The notes under the pieces are model-generated. The model made no database searches and had not been told where the DNA came from. It saw only the letters and a program-made list of their open reading frames with translations. 64,000 bases of DNA from Mycobacterium sp. HUMS_12744610. Lineage in GTDB: Bacteria; Actinomycetota; Actinomycetes; Mycobacteriales; Mycobacteriaceae. Shown here piece after piece: positions 35,932 through 44,719 of the stretch. The translations under genes were made by a program, and so were the position numbers. Positions within the stretch are counted from its first letter, which is position 1. Each line of letters opens with the position of its first letter. The stretch is from positions 3,410,001 through 3,474,000 of the forward strand of contig NZ_JBGEDP010000001.1 of assembly GCF_041206865.1 (NCBI RefSeq), written 5' to 3'.

Positions 35932-37332
35932 TCAGGGTATGGCGCGGACCCTGTTGAGGGCGTCGGCGAATTCTTGTGCCCAGGGCCAGGTTTGGGGGAT
36001 CCGCAGGATCAGGTAGCGGGATCGTTTGATCAGCCGGGCCGCGGCGTGCAGCAGCCGGTAGCGCAGGGTGGCGGGTTCGGCTTTGGCCAGTGGGCCGTCC
36101 AGGAGTAGCAGTCGCATCCAGCACAGCAGGTCGATGGCGATCGCGACGGCGGTGACCCAAGCGGTGTTGATGGCGAACGAGTGTGAGGGCCAGCGGGCCA
36201 GGCCGGTGTCTTTGCCGGTGCGGATGAAGCCCTCCACCCGGGCGTGGACGCGGTGGCGGGCTTCCAGTCGCTGGGGTTGTCCACCGGCAGTCGAGGTGGC
36301 GAGGACCTGGTAGCGGTAGCCGGCCAGCTGCTCGAACAATGACAACTGGGTGCCGTGTTCGATTTCTTCGCGCCGCACCAGGATGCGCATGCCGGCCGGC
36401 CAGCCGACCAGCCGATCCCCTCCGGTGCTGTGGCGCAGCAGCCCGGTCAACTCGGCGACCTGGGCGTCGTCACGGGCCGCTCCGGTGGCATCCAGTGCGG
36501 CTTGCCATCCCGCATCGGGCATCTGGCCGATCGCGACCCGGACCCGCTCATCGAGGTCGAATCCGACCGAGTAGCCCACTGACATCCCCGGCCGGGCATT
36601 GAGTTTCTCCAGGTGTTCGACGACGGCGTGGCTTGAACCCGCGCCGTCGATGGTGACCAGCAACTTGCGGCGCCACTTGGCCGGGATCGCCGCGATCGCG
36701 GCGTCGATGATCGCGATATGATCGGCCGCGGTGTTCGAGCCGGCGTTGCCTGCACGGGCGATCACCGCCAGCAGTTCGCCGGTGTTGTCACACCACGCCA
36801 ACAGCGGGTGGAAGCCAAACCCGCCTTTGAAATTGCCTGCGGCGTGCTGCTTATCGCTGTGCGACTGAATCAGCGACGCGTCGATGCGGATCACGATCGT
36901 GTCCCCGAGGTCCCCATAGCAGGTCTGCGAAGCCGGGATCGCACCGTGGCGGGCCTCGATCGCCTCCCACACCCGAGAGCGGACCTTGTTGCGCACGGCC
37001 GTGACCTCGGTGATGCTCTGCTCGTCGATCTCGCCCAGGGACCGCCACATCGTCGGAACCGACGCCACCGCCTGAAACAACCGGTGCTGATCGCGCAGCA
37101 CCGCGGTGCCGGCCAGGTTCTGCGCGCCGCCGGCGATCGATACCGCCACATCGCGCAACACCGCGCCTCGGTCGTGGGTGACTTCTGGGCGCGACAGCAC
37201 CGACGACAAACCGCTGGTCAAACCCAGATTGTCGGCCAGCAACCGGGGTATCACGTTACCGGCGTGCCCGACCACGTCGTCGCCACGGACCTCAACTCGG
37301 ACATTCTTCGACCAATCCGTAGTAGCCTGCAT
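35932..37332 (-). CDS. IS1380-family transposase
   Basis: 466 residues with a DDE RNase-H fold typical of IS1380: DTIVIRIDASLI (first Asp), LLVTIDGAGSSHAVVEHL (second Asp) and a C-terminal catalytic region including YRYQVLATS and ARVEGFIRTGKDTGL. The frame is intact, so the element may be active. The ATG at 37332 is followed upstream by a long hairpin (37338-37402) that could limit read-through translation. Family assignment is from sequence style and length. Confidence 0.9.
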   Translation of the reverse strand: MQATTDWSKNVRVEVRGDDVVGHAGNVIPRLLADNLGLTSGLSSVLSRPEVTHDRGAVLRDVAVSIAGGAQNLAGTAVLRDQHRLFQAVASVPTMWRSLGEIDEQSITEVTAVRNKVRSRVWEAIEARHGAIPASQTCYGDLGDTIVIRIDASLIQSHSDKQHAAGNFKGGFGFHPLLAWCDNTGELLAVIARAGNAGSNTAADHIAIIDAAIAAIPAKWRRKLLVTIDGAGSSHAVVEHLEKLNARPGMSVGYSVGFDLDERVRVAIGQMPDAGWQAALDATGAARDDAQVAELTGLLRHSTGGDRLVGWPAGMRILVRREEIEHGTQLSLFEQLAGYRYQVLATSTAGGQPQRLEARHRVHARVEGFIRTGKDTGLARWPSHSFAINTAWVTAVAIAIDLLCWMRLLLLDGPLAKAEPATLRYRLLHAAARLIKRSRYLILRIPQTWPWAQEFADALNRVRAIP

Positions 37333-37337
37333 CTGAC

Positions 37338-37402
37338 AGGTGCACTCCCATCCTGGATAACCGAGCCTCGAATACTCCGATTATCCTTGCGGCAGTGCAC
37401 CT
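37338..37402. other. Long stem-loop upstream of the IS1380 transposase
   Basis: AGGTGCACT (37338-37346) pairs with AGTGCACCT (37394-37402), and inside it GGATAA (37355-37360) pairs with TTATCC (37381-37386). The structure lies within the element immediately before the transposase start. It may occlude translation from outside transcripts, as known for some IS elements, or be a transposase site. Confidence 0.5.
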
Positions 37403-37473
37403 TTCACGTTAACGACACCCCTGAGCTCCACATTCGATGAAAAATCCAGGCTAACGACGGCACTCCGGGCACC

Positions 37474-37492
37474 GGACCGCGCCGCGCGGTCC
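37474..37492. other. GC-rich hairpin next to the IS insertion site
   Basis: GGACCGCG-CCG-CGCGGTCC, a perfect 8-bp stem with a 3-nt loop, 24 bp right of the IS1380 end in native sequence. The rest of 37455-37670 holds only the promoter region of the next gene. It could be the terminator of an ancestral transcript; there is no U-tract. Confidence 0.35.
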
Positions 37493-37618
37493 CCCGTGCG
37501 TTCATCGGTGGCGCCGCACCCTGCCGTCCGCGTCGCCCGCAAAAAACTCCTGGTCACAGGGTTACGACGCGGGTGTGGAAAGTCGATAACACCGCGCGCC
37601 GATGCGCGCCGAAACGTG

Positions 37619-37634
37619 GACAACGCGTGTTGTC
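37619..37634. promoter_or_regulatory. Inverted repeat GACAAC-GCGT-GTTGTC upstream of MpaB-like gene
   Basis: 6-bp arms separated by 4 bp, 37 bp before the ATG at 37671, where a promoter is expected. Its symmetry suits a TetR-type operator. No regulator gene is adjacent. Confidence 0.45.
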
Positions 37635-37670
37635 AAAGCATATCGTGGCCGCAACGACGAGGAGGTTGCG

Positions 37671-38714
37671 ATGACCCCGACATCGATCCCCGCAGCGACT
37701 CCCACCGCGACGTCCGCCGGGCCACTGGGACCGGATTCCCTCACCTGGAAGTACTTCGGCGACCTCCGCACGGGAATGATGGGGGTGTGGATCGGGGCGC
37801 TGCAGAACATGTACCCCGAACTCGGAGCGGCCGTCGAGGAACATTCGATCCTGCTGCGCGAACCGCTACAGCGGGTGGCCCGCTCGGTGTACCCGATCAT
37901 GGGCGTCGTCTACGACGGTGAACGCGCCGCGCAGACCGGTCGGCAGATCACCGGCTTCCACAACACCATCAAGGGCGTGGACACCGCCGGCCGGCGTTAC
38001 CACGCGCTCAATCCCGAGACTTTCTACTGGGCGCACGCCACTTTTTTCATGTTGGTCATCAAAGTCGCCGAGTACTTCTGCGGCGGCTTGACCGAGGCCG
38101 AGAAGCGGCAACTGTTCGACGAACATGTTCAATGGTATCGGATGTACGGGATAAGCATGCGGCCGGTACCGAATTCATGGGAAGAATTCCAGCAGTATTG
38201 GGAACGGGTGTGCCGCGACGAACTGGAAATCAATCGGGCGACTCTGGATATCTTCCGAATGCGCATTCCAAAACCGAAATTTGTCTTGCTGCCCACACCG
38301 ATTTGGGATCAATTGTTCAAACCCATGTTAGCTGGGCAACGGTGGATCGCCGCAGGATTATTCGACCCGCCCGTTCGCGAGAAAGCGGGAATGCACTGGA
38401 CCCCGGGCGATGAGGTGTTGCTGCGACTGTTCGGGAAGGCGGTCGAATTCGCTTTCCTGGCCGTTCCCGACGAGATCCGCCTGCACCCCCGCGCGCTGGC
38501 CGCCTACCGGCGCGCCGAAGGGCGAGACCGGACCGACGCGCCCCTGGTCGAGGCGCCAGGATTCGTCGCGCCCCCGCGTGACCGTCGCGGACTGCCCATG
38601 CACTATTTCCCACCTCACAAGTCGCTGATGGCGCGCGCCGGCTCGCTGATGCACACGACCCTGTCTCTGGCCGGCCTGCGACCCGCCCGGGGCCGGGGCA
38701 CCAAAGCCGCCTAG
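37671..38714 (+). CDS. Oxygenase MpaB / DUF2236-family protein (Rv1645c-like)
   Basis: 347 residues of the DUF2236 family, which includes latex-clearing and MpaB-type oxygenases with a histidine-bound haem or metal. Conserved stretches here are GQITGFHNTIKG-like sequence with a following YHALNPETFYWAHATFF, and the WYRMYGISMRPVPNSWEEFQQYW block. The ATG at 37671 follows GAGGAGG. The gene stands alone, convergent with tsnR. Its substrate is unknown; the family name is a homology-based guess. Confidence 0.8.
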   Translation: MTPTSIPAATPTATSAGPLGPDSLTWKYFGDLRTGMMGVWIGALQNMYPELGAAVEEHSILLREPLQRVARSVYPIMGVVYDGERAAQTGRQITGFHNTIKGVDTAGRRYHALNPETFYWAHATFFMLVIKVAEYFCGGLTEAEKRQLFDEHVQWYRMYGISMRPVPNSWEEFQQYWERVCRDELEINRATLDIFRMRIPKPKFVLLPTPIWDQLFKPMLAGQRWIAAGLFDPPVREKAGMHWTPGDEVLLRLFGKAVEFAFLAVPDEIRLHPRALAAYRRAEGRDRTDAPLVEAPGFVAPPRDRRGLPMHYFPPHKSLMARAGSLMHTTLSLAGLRPARGRGTKAA

Positions 38715-38812
38715 GCCTGCGCGCACCACCAAGTTGTCGCTGATAGGCGGGCACAACGTTTGCCGCGTCGGCCAGGTGTGCGAGGGGCGGATGTGATTGC
38801 AGCGGGGTCCCG

Positions 38813-39595
38813 CTACAGCAGATCCAGCGCCCGCGCGCTCTGGTAAAGGCAGATCGCCGCGGCGGCGGCGACGTTGAGGCTCTCGGCACCGCCCGCCATC
38901 GGGATGCGCAACCGGCGGTCCGCCGCGGCGGCGAACTCGGCCGGCAGGCCGTGAGATTCCGGCCCGAACAACCACGCCGTCGGTGCGCCCAGCAACCGGT
39001 CTGCCTCATCGAGACGCGTGTCACCGTCCGGCGCGGTCGCCAGCACCTGCAGGCCGGCGCCGCGCAGCGCCGAGATGGCGGCGTGCCCGTCAGGCACGAC
39101 GACCACCGGGCACGCGAAAATGCTGCCCGCCGATGCTCGCAGGCATTTGCCGTTGTACGGATCGACGCTGTGGCCCACGAGGAGCACCCCGCCCGCGCCC
39201 ATTGCATCGGCGATCCGGATCAGCGTGCCCGCATTGCCCGGTTCGCTGATCCCGACCGCCACCGCCACCAGTCGCGGCCGGCCGGCCAGCACGTCCTCGA
39301 GCCGCGTTCCCGGCAGGTCGCATGCCGCGACCAAACCCACAGGTGTGACGGTGTCCGAAAGCGCCTTCGCGGCCCGCTCGGTGACCGGATGGACCGGGCA
39401 ATCAAGCGCGTCCACCAGTGCGGCGTGCCGCTGCGCCGCCGGTTCGGTGACGAAGACCTCGCGGACCAGCCCCACCGCCGCGGCGGCCTCGACCAGGTTG
39501 GGGCCTTCGGCCAGGAACCGCCCGGCGCGCCGGCGGCCGACGTGGCGATGCAGTTTGACCGCCGCGACCACGCGCGCCGAGCGCTCGGTCAACAC
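38813..39595 (-). CDS. tsnR: SpoU-family rRNA/tRNA 2'-O-methyltransferase (TsnR/RlmB-like)
   Basis: 260 residues. An N-terminal L30e-like RNA-binding region (about 1-95) precedes a SPOUT methyltransferase domain with all three motifs: SEPGNAGTLIRIADAMG (motif 1, catalytic Arg), LFGPESHGLP (motif 2) and IPMAGGAESLNVAAAAAICLYQ (motif 3, SAM-binding knot). It begins 15 nt after rplT and is likely the last gene of the infC operon. Methylation of 23S rRNA is the family expectation; the exact position cannot be told. Confidence 0.9.
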   Translation of the reverse strand: MLTERSARVVAAVKLHRHVGRRRAGRFLAEGPNLVEAAAAVGLVREVFVTEPAAQRHAALVDALDCPVHPVTERAAKALSDTVTPVGLVAACDLPGTRLEDVLAGRPRLVAVAVGISEPGNAGTLIRIADAMGAGGVLLVGHSVDPYNGKCLRASAGSIFACPVVVVPDGHAAISALRGAGLQVLATAPDGDTRLDEADRLLGAPTAWLFGPESHGLPAEFAAAADRRLRIPMAGGAESLNVAAAAAICLYQSARALDLL

Positions 39596-39610
39596 CTAGG
39601 ATGCCCGGAC

Positions 39611-40000
39611 TCAGGCAGCCTCTCCCGACGGGCGGTTGACGTCCTCGGGCAGTGCCGCGCGGGCCACCTCGACGAGCGCGGTGAACGCCGCGGGGTCGGT
39701 GATCGCGATGTCGGACAGGTTCTTGCGGTCCACGTCGACGCCCGCGGCCTTGAGCCCCTGGATCAGTCGGTTGTAGGTGATGTCGTTGGCGCGCGCGGCC
39801 GCGTTGATCCGCGAGATCCACAGCTTGCGGAACTCCCCCTTGCGCGCCCGACGGTCGCGGTAGGCGTAGTTCAGTGAATGCAGCTGCTGCTCTTTGGCTT
39901 TGCGGTAAAGCCGGGAGCGCTGACCCCGATAGCCTTTCGAGGCCTTCAGGATTGTGCGCCGCTTCTTCTGGGCGTTGACCGCGCGCTTTACGCGTGCCAT
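39611..40000 (-). CDS. rplT: 50S ribosomal protein L20
   Basis: 129 residues. The basic N-terminal helix ([38 protein letters not shown]) and the globular [28 protein letters not shown] end are standard for L20, which is needed early in 50S assembly. It lies 80 nt after rpmI in the infC-rpmI-rplT order. Confidence 0.98.
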   Translation of the reverse strand: MARVKRAVNAQKKRRTILKASKGYRGQRSRLYRKAKEQQLHSLNYAYRDRRARKGEFRKLWISRINAAARANDITYNRLIQGLKAAGVDVDRKNLSDIAITDPAAFTALVEVARAALPEDVNRPSGEAA

Positions 40001-40080
40001 GAGATGTTCCTACTCTCGTTCCGGTGTGTCTGGTGAGGTGCCGGTGCCAAGTCGCTCGCGTGCTCGGCCCGGCTCGATGG

Positions 40081-40275
40081 TCAGCCGTTCAGCATCGCGT
40101 TGACACGCTTGGTGTCGTTGGCTGAAACGGTCGTGCGGCCGTCCAGCCGCCGAGTCCGTTTGGTCGGCTTGTGCTCCAAAAGGTGGCGGCGATTGGCGCG
40201 CTGGCGGACGATCTTGCCGGTCCCGGTGCGGCGGAACCGTTTTGCCGCCCCGCTGTGGGTTTTGGCCTTAGGCAT
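40081..40275 (-). CDS. rpmI: 50S ribosomal protein L35
   Basis: 64 residues, [36 protein letters not shown]..., an unmistakable L35. It lies 39 nt after infC and is co-transcribed with it. Confidence 0.98.
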   Translation of the reverse strand: MPKAKTHSGAAKRFRRTGTGKIVRQRANRRHLLEHKPTKRTRRLDGRTTVSANDTKRVNAMLNG

Positions 40276-40314
40276 GTCTCTCCCGTTCTGCTGGTCTGCT
40301 GTCCAGATGTCAGG

Positions 40315-40923
40315 TCAGTTGGATGAAGGTGCGGGGTCAGCGCTTTCGTCGGAAGCCGGTGCCGGCGCGGCTTCCGGCTCTTCCGGATGCCGCGCCCTGG
40401 CGCGGGTTTTGGCGCCCCGATGCGGTGCCAGCACCATGGTCATGTTGCGGCCGTCCTGCTTGGCCGAGGTTTCGACGAATCCGTATTCGGCGACGTCCGC
40501 GCCCAACCGTTGGAGCAGCCGGTAGCCCAACTCGGGCCGCGACTGCTCACGTCCGCGAAACATGATGGTGACCTTCACCTTCGACCCCGCCTCCAGGAAG
40601 CGGACCACGTGGCCCTTTTTGGTCTCGTAGTCGTGGTCATCGATCTTGGGCCGTAGCTTCTGCTCTTTGACGACGGTCTGCTGCTGGTTCCGGCGGGATT
40701 CGCGCGCCTTTTGCGCCGCCTCGTACTTGTACTTGCCATAGTCCATGATCTTGCAGACCGGCGGCCTGGCATTCGGGGCAACTTCGACAAGGTCGAGATC
40801 GGCGTCCGCGGCGACGCGCAGTGCATCTTCGATGCGCACTATGCCTACCTGCTCCCCTCCTGGGCCGATCAATCGGACTTCAGGTACGCGAATGCGCTCG
40901 TTGACGCGGGTCTCAGTGCTGAT
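40315..40923 (-). CDS. infC: Translation initiation factor IF-3, ATC start codon
   Basis: Binds the 30S subunit and checks start codon and initiator tRNA. 202 residues: N-domain ([34 protein letters not shown]), the linker with [14 protein letters not shown], and the C-domain ([30 protein letters not shown]...), followed by an acidic Ala/Pro tail. The conserved N-terminus begins at ATC (40923), preceded 4 nt away by GGGAGG. No ATG, GTG or TTG exists in frame between it and an upstream TGA near 41006-41011. The only canonical alternative, TTG at 40872, would remove 17 conserved residues. Rare AUU or AUC starts are the hallmark of infC autoregulation in other bacteria. Confidence 0.95.
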   Translation of the reverse strand: MSTETRVNERIRVPEVRLIGPGGEQVGIVRIEDALRVAADADLDLVEVAPNARPPVCKIMDYGKYKYEAAQKARESRRNQQQTVVKEQKLRPKIDDHDYETKKGHVVRFLEAGSKVKVTIMFRGREQSRPELGYRLLQRLGADVAEYGFVETSAKQDGRNMTMVLAPHRGAKTRARARHPEEPEAAPAPASDESADPAPSSN

Positions 40924-41004
40924 GGGGCCTCCCTGGGTGGGCGTTGTCGTGTAGTCACGACCAGCGCCTGGGCCGTCCGGATTCGCAAGTGGAAAACCAC
41001 ACCA

Positions 41005-41037
41005 TCAGCAGAAAAGCCCTGCACCGGCAGGGCCCAT
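41005..41037 (-). CDS. Possible leader peptide MGPAGAGLFC overlapping the infC attenuator
   Basis: A 10-codon frame with ATG (41037) and TGA (41005-41007) that spans the whole terminator hairpin in the infC leader, so a translating ribosome would unfold the stem. No strong ribosome-binding site precedes it. Coding status is speculative. Confidence 0.25.
   Translation of the reverse strand: MGPAGAGLFC
41012..41033 (-). terminator. Intrinsic terminator in the infC leader (candidate attenuator)
   Basis: In the minus direction GCCCTGC-CGGT-GCAGGGC forms a perfect 7-bp stem with a tetraloop and is followed directly by TTTTCT. It lies about 90 nt before the infC start codon, not after any gene. 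A TAAACT -10-like box further upstream (41201-41206) would give a leader of about 270 nt that includes it. Read-through control of infC-rpmI-rplT is inferred. Confidence 0.7.
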
Positions 41038-41329
41038 GCCGACCGATCGCGGCGAGAGCTGTCAGGCCGCCCGCGTCACCGCGGAACAGACACCGTGGCG
41101 CCTGTGACCGGACCGCTGAGCCTCGTAAATTGTGCGGCCAGCGGTGGGAGTGGGACTCCACTTAACTTTCCTGGCGTTCGCCGGGATGGTCGCAGCGGTA
41201 AGTTTAGCAGCACCGGAGCCCTTTCCCGCACTTCAGCCTGACGGCGGCCGCACCAGCCGCGGAAGTCCGCGCGCCGTGCCTGGCGCTTCGCAGAGCTTTT
41301 CCAAGATTGAACGAATATCCTCGCGGTCT

Positions 41330-44300
41330 GTGACTGTCGCTACGCCTCGTTTAGGTAGCCGGTCGACGTCTCGGTATCACTGGGTACCGGCGGCCGCCGG
41401 CTGGACCGTCGGCATCATCGCCACGGTGTCGCTGGTGGCCAGCGTGTCGCCGCTGGTCCGCGTGCTGATCAGGGTGCCGCGGGAATTCATCAACAGCTAC
41501 CTGTTCAACTTTCCGGACACCAGCATCGCCTGGTCGTTCGTGTTGGCTTTGCTGGCCGCCGCGCTGACCGCCCGCAAGCGAATCGCGTGGGTCCTGCTGC
41601 TGGGCAACATGGTCCTTTCCGCGGTGCTCAACGCCGCCGATATCGCCGCCGGCGACAACACCGCCGCCGAGACATTCGGCGAGAACCTGGGGTTCGCGGT
41701 TCACATCGTGGCGGCCGCCGTGCTGGTGTTGGCCTATCGCGAATTCTGGGCGAAGGTGCGCAGGGGCGCCCTGTTCAAGGCGGCCGCCGTGCTGGTCGCC
41801 GCCGGCGCCGTCGGGATCCTGATCTCCTGGGGCCTGGTCGAAGTCTGGCCGGGGACGCTGGCGCGCCAGGACCGGCTGCCCTACGTGGTCAACCGCGTGA
41901 TCGGCTTCGCCCTGGCCGATCCGGACCTGTTCACCGGCCGGCCACACCTGATCCTCAACGCGATCTTCGGGTTGTTCGGTGCGCTCGCGCTGATCGCGGC
42001 GACGATCGTGCTGTTCCAGTCCCAGCGCGCCGAGAACGCGCTGACCGGGCCGGACGAGTCCGCCATCCGCGGGCTGCTCGAGCTCTTCGGCAAGAACGAC
42101 TCCCTGGGGTATTTCGCGACCCGCCGCGACAAGTCGGTGGTGTTCGCGAGCAGCGGCCGCGCCGCCATCACCTACCGGGTCGAGGTCGGGGTCTGCCTGG
42201 CCAGCGGCGACCCGATCGGCGACCCCAGAGCCTGGCCGCAGGCCATCGCCGCCTGGTTGAGCCTCTGCAAGACATACGGCTGGGCGCCCGGCGTGATGGG
42301 CGCAAGTTCGGAGGGGGCCCAGGCCTTTCGTGAAGCCGGCCTCAACGCGCTGGAGCTGGGCGACGAGGCCATCTTGCGCACCGCTGACTACCGGTTGTCG
42401 GGGCCCGACATGCGCGGGGTGCGCCAGGCGGTCACCCGCGCGCGCAGGGCCGGGCTCACGGTGCGCATCCGGCGGCATCGCGACATCTCCGCCGACGAGA
42501 TGGCCGACACCATCGAACGCGCCAACGCGTGGCGCGACACCTCCTCCGAGCGCGGATTCTCGATGGCGCTCGGCCGGCTCGGCGACCCCTCCGACGGGGA
42601 CTGCCTACTTGTGGAGGCGCTGGACCGAGGGGGTGACGTCGTCGCGATGCTGTCGCTGGTTCCGTGGGGAACCACCGGTGTGTCGCTGGACCTGATGCGC
42701 CGTTCCCCGCAGTCCCCCAACGGAACCATCGAGCTGATGGTCAGCGACCTGGCCCTCAACGGCGAACAGCTCGGCATCACCCGCGTCTCCCTGAACTTCG
42801 CGATGTTCCGCGCGGCGTTCGAACAGGGGGCCCAGCTCGGCGCCGGTCCGGTTGCGCGGCTGTGGCGTGGCTTCCTGTTGTTCTTCTCTCGGTGGTGGCA
42901 GCTGGAGACTCTGTACCGCTCGAACGTCAAATACCAACCCGAATGGGTCCCCCGCTACGCCTGTTACGAAGACGCCCGACTGATCCCGCGGGTCGGGGTC
43001 GCCTCGGCGATGGCCGAGGGTTTCCTGGTGTTGCCGTTCAGCCGGCGCAACGAGACGCATACGGGTCACCACCCCGCCGTGCCGCCTCGGCTCGCGGAGT
43101 CGGGGCTGCTGCACCCCGACGGATCGGCACCCGACGTCAGCGGGCTGCGTCGCGCGGGCGCCGACGCGGAGCGGGCCCGCCTACCCGAGCAGGTGCGGGT
43201 GCGACTAGCCAAGCTGAAGGTCCTGCAGCGCAACGGCATCGACGCCTACCCCGTCGGGTCTCCGCCCAGTCACACGATCGCCCAGGCGCTCGACGCGGGC
43301 GACCAGGAGACCATCTCGGTGGCGGGGCGGATCCTGCGGGTCCGCGACTACGGCGGGGTGCTGTTCAGCCAGCTGCGTGACTGGTCGGGCGAAATGCAAG
43401 TGCTGCTGGACAATTCATGCCTGGGCGGCGGACGGACCGCCGACTTCACCGGCGCCGTCGACCTCGGTGACCTCGTCGAGATGACCGGGCACATGGGCTA
43501 CAGCAAAAAGGGCACCCGCTCGTTGATCGTGCACGACTGGCGGATGGTCGGAAAGTGCCTGCGGCCGCTGCCCAACAAATGGAAGGGGTTGACCGACCCG
43601 GAGGCCCGGGTGCGGACCCGCTATGTCGACCTGGCGGTCAACCCCGAGTCACGCGAGCTGATCAAGGCGCGCAGCAACGTCGTACGTGCCGTGCGGGAAA
43701 CGTTGTACGCCAAGGGATTCATCGAAGTCGAGACCCCGATCCTGCAGCAGGTCCACGGCGGAGCCACCGCCCGCCCATTCGTCACCCACAGCAACACCTA
43801 CGACATGGACCTGTTCTTGCGCATCGCGCCGGAGCTCTACCTGAAGCGGCTGTGCGTCGGCGGTGTGGAGCGGGTGTTCGAGCTCGGCCGGGCGTTCCGC
43901 AACGAGGGCGTCGACTTCAGCCACAACCCCGAGTTCACGCTGTTGGAGGCATACCAGGCGCACGCCGACTACACGGCGTGGATCGACGGCTGCCGCGAAC
44001 TCATCCAGAACGCCGCCGAGGCCGCCCACGGCGAGCAGATCGTGATGCGGCCCCGCGGCGGCACCCACGGCGCCGCCCTCGAACCGGTCGACATCTCCGG
44101 GGCGTGGCCGGTGCGGACCGTGCACGACGCGGTGTCCGACGCTCTCGGAGAACACATCGGACCCGACACGTCCCTGGCCGCGCTGCGCAAGCTGTGCGAC
44201 GCCGCGCACATTCCCTACCGACCGCACTGGGATGCCGGCGCGGTGGTGCTCGAACTCTACGAGCACCTCGTCGAGGACCGCACCGAGCAACCGACCTTTT

Positions 44301-44644
44301 ACACAGACTTCCCGACGTCCGTGTCGCCGTTGACCCGGCCGCATCGCAGCCGCGCCGGCGTCGCCGAGCGCTGGGACCTGGTGGCGTGGGGGGTGGAGCT
44401 GGGCACCGCCTACAGCGAGCTGACCGACCCGGTCGAGCAGCGGCGCCGCCTGCAGGAGCAGTCGCTGCTGGCCGCCGGCGGGGACCCCGAGGCGATGCAG
44501 CTCGACGAGGACTTTCTGCAGGCCATGGAGTATGCGATGCCGCCGACCGGCGGGATGGGCATGGGCATCGACCGCGTCGTCATGTTGATCACGGGCCGCA
44601 GCATCCGCGAGACCCTGCCCTTCCCGCTGGCCAAGCCGCACTAG
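41330..44644 (+). CDS. lysX: Bifunctional lysylphosphatidylglycerol synthase / lysyl-tRNA synthetase
   Basis: Makes Lys-tRNA and transfers lysine to phosphatidylglycerol, lowering surface negative charge and sensitivity to cationic peptides. About 1104 residues: an MprF-type membrane domain with some six to seven helices (about 15-235), a cytosolic lysyltransferase domain (about 245-590, [17 protein letters not shown]), an OB-fold anticodon domain (about 635-735) and a class II synthetase core with [22 protein letters not shown] and [18 protein letters not shown] start at the GTG at 41330 ([10 protein letters not shown]). The frame is open to 41132, but that stretch lies opposite the infC leader and is poorly protein-like. 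It is divergent from infC. Confidence 0.93.
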   Translation: MTVATPRLGSRSTSRYHWVPAAAGWTVGIIATVSLVASVSPLVRVLIRVPREFINSYLFNFPDTSIAWSFVLALLAAALTARKRIAWVLLLGNMVLSAVLNAADIAAGDNTAAETFGENLGFAVHIVAAAVLVLAYREFWAKVRRGALFKAAAVLVAAGAVGILISWGLVEVWPGTLARQDRLPYVVNRVIGFALADPDLFTGRPHLILNAIFGLFGALALIAATIVLFQSQRAENALTGPDESAIRGLLELFGKNDSLGYFATRRDKSVVFASSGRAAITYRVEVGVCLASGDPIGDPRAWPQAIAAWLSLCKTYGWAPGVMGASSEGAQAFREAGLNALELGDEAILRTADYRLSGPDMRGVRQAVTRARRAGLTVRIRRHRDISADEMADTIERANAWRDTSSERGFSMALGRLGDPSDGDCLLVEALDRGGDVVAMLSLVPWGTTGVSLDLMRRSPQSPNGTIELMVSDLALNGEQLGITRVSLNFAMFRAAFEQGAQLGAGPVARLWRGFLLFFSRWWQLETLYRSNVKYQPEWVPRYACYEDARLIPRVGVASAMAEGFLVLPFSRRNETHTGHHPAVPPRLAESGLLHPDGSAPDVSGLRRAGADAERARLPEQVRVRLAKLKVLQRNGIDAYPVGSPPSHTIAQALDAGDQETISVAGRILRVRDYGGVLFSQLRDWSGEMQVLLDNSCLGGGRTADFTGAVDLGDLVEMTGHMGYSKKGTRSLIVHDWRMVGKCLRPLPNKWKGLTDPEARVRTRYVDLAVNPESRELIKARSNVVRAVRETLYAKGFIEVETPILQQVHGGATARPFVTHSNTYDMDLFLRIAPELYLKRLCVGGVERVFELGRAFRNEGVDFSHNPEFTLLEAYQAHADYTAWIDGCRELIQNAAEAAHGEQIVMRPRGGTHGAALEPVDISGAWPVRTVHDAVSDALGEHIGPDTSLAALRKLCDAAHIPYRPHWDAGAVVLELYEHLVEDRTEQPTFYTDFPTSVSPLTRPHRSRAGVAERWDLVAWGVELGTAYSELTDPVEQRRRLQEQSLLAAGGDPEAMQLDEDFLQAMEYAMPPTGGMGMGIDRVVMLITGRSIRETLPFPLAKPH

Positions 44645-44719
44645 CGGGGCGGCGACTTCCAACGATTCCACAGCGAACATCGGGTGAACATGTTCCATCG
44701 CGGTTGACGATGGCTCACA

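Larger units (their letters stand above)
35754..37450 (-). mobile_element. IS1380-family insertion sequence, complete, 1697 bp, with CTAA target duplication
   Basis: The transposase gene at 35932-37332 is bounded by imperfect terminal inverted repeats: CCTCAGAATTTCACGG reading in from 35754 and CCTGGATTTTTCATCG reading in from 37450 (shared pattern CCT-N5-TTTCA). CTAA occurs directly outside both ends (35750-35753 and 37451-37454), a 4-bp target duplication as expected for this family. The element sits about 225 bp upstream of the PE17-position start codon, between it and the MpaB-like gene. Confidence 0.85.

Noticed and set aside
38715..38812. Possible hairpin (GTTGT/ACAAC) in the gap between the MpaB-like gene and tsnR.
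   Set aside because: Stem of only 5 bp with a long loop and no U-tract; not enough to call a terminator.
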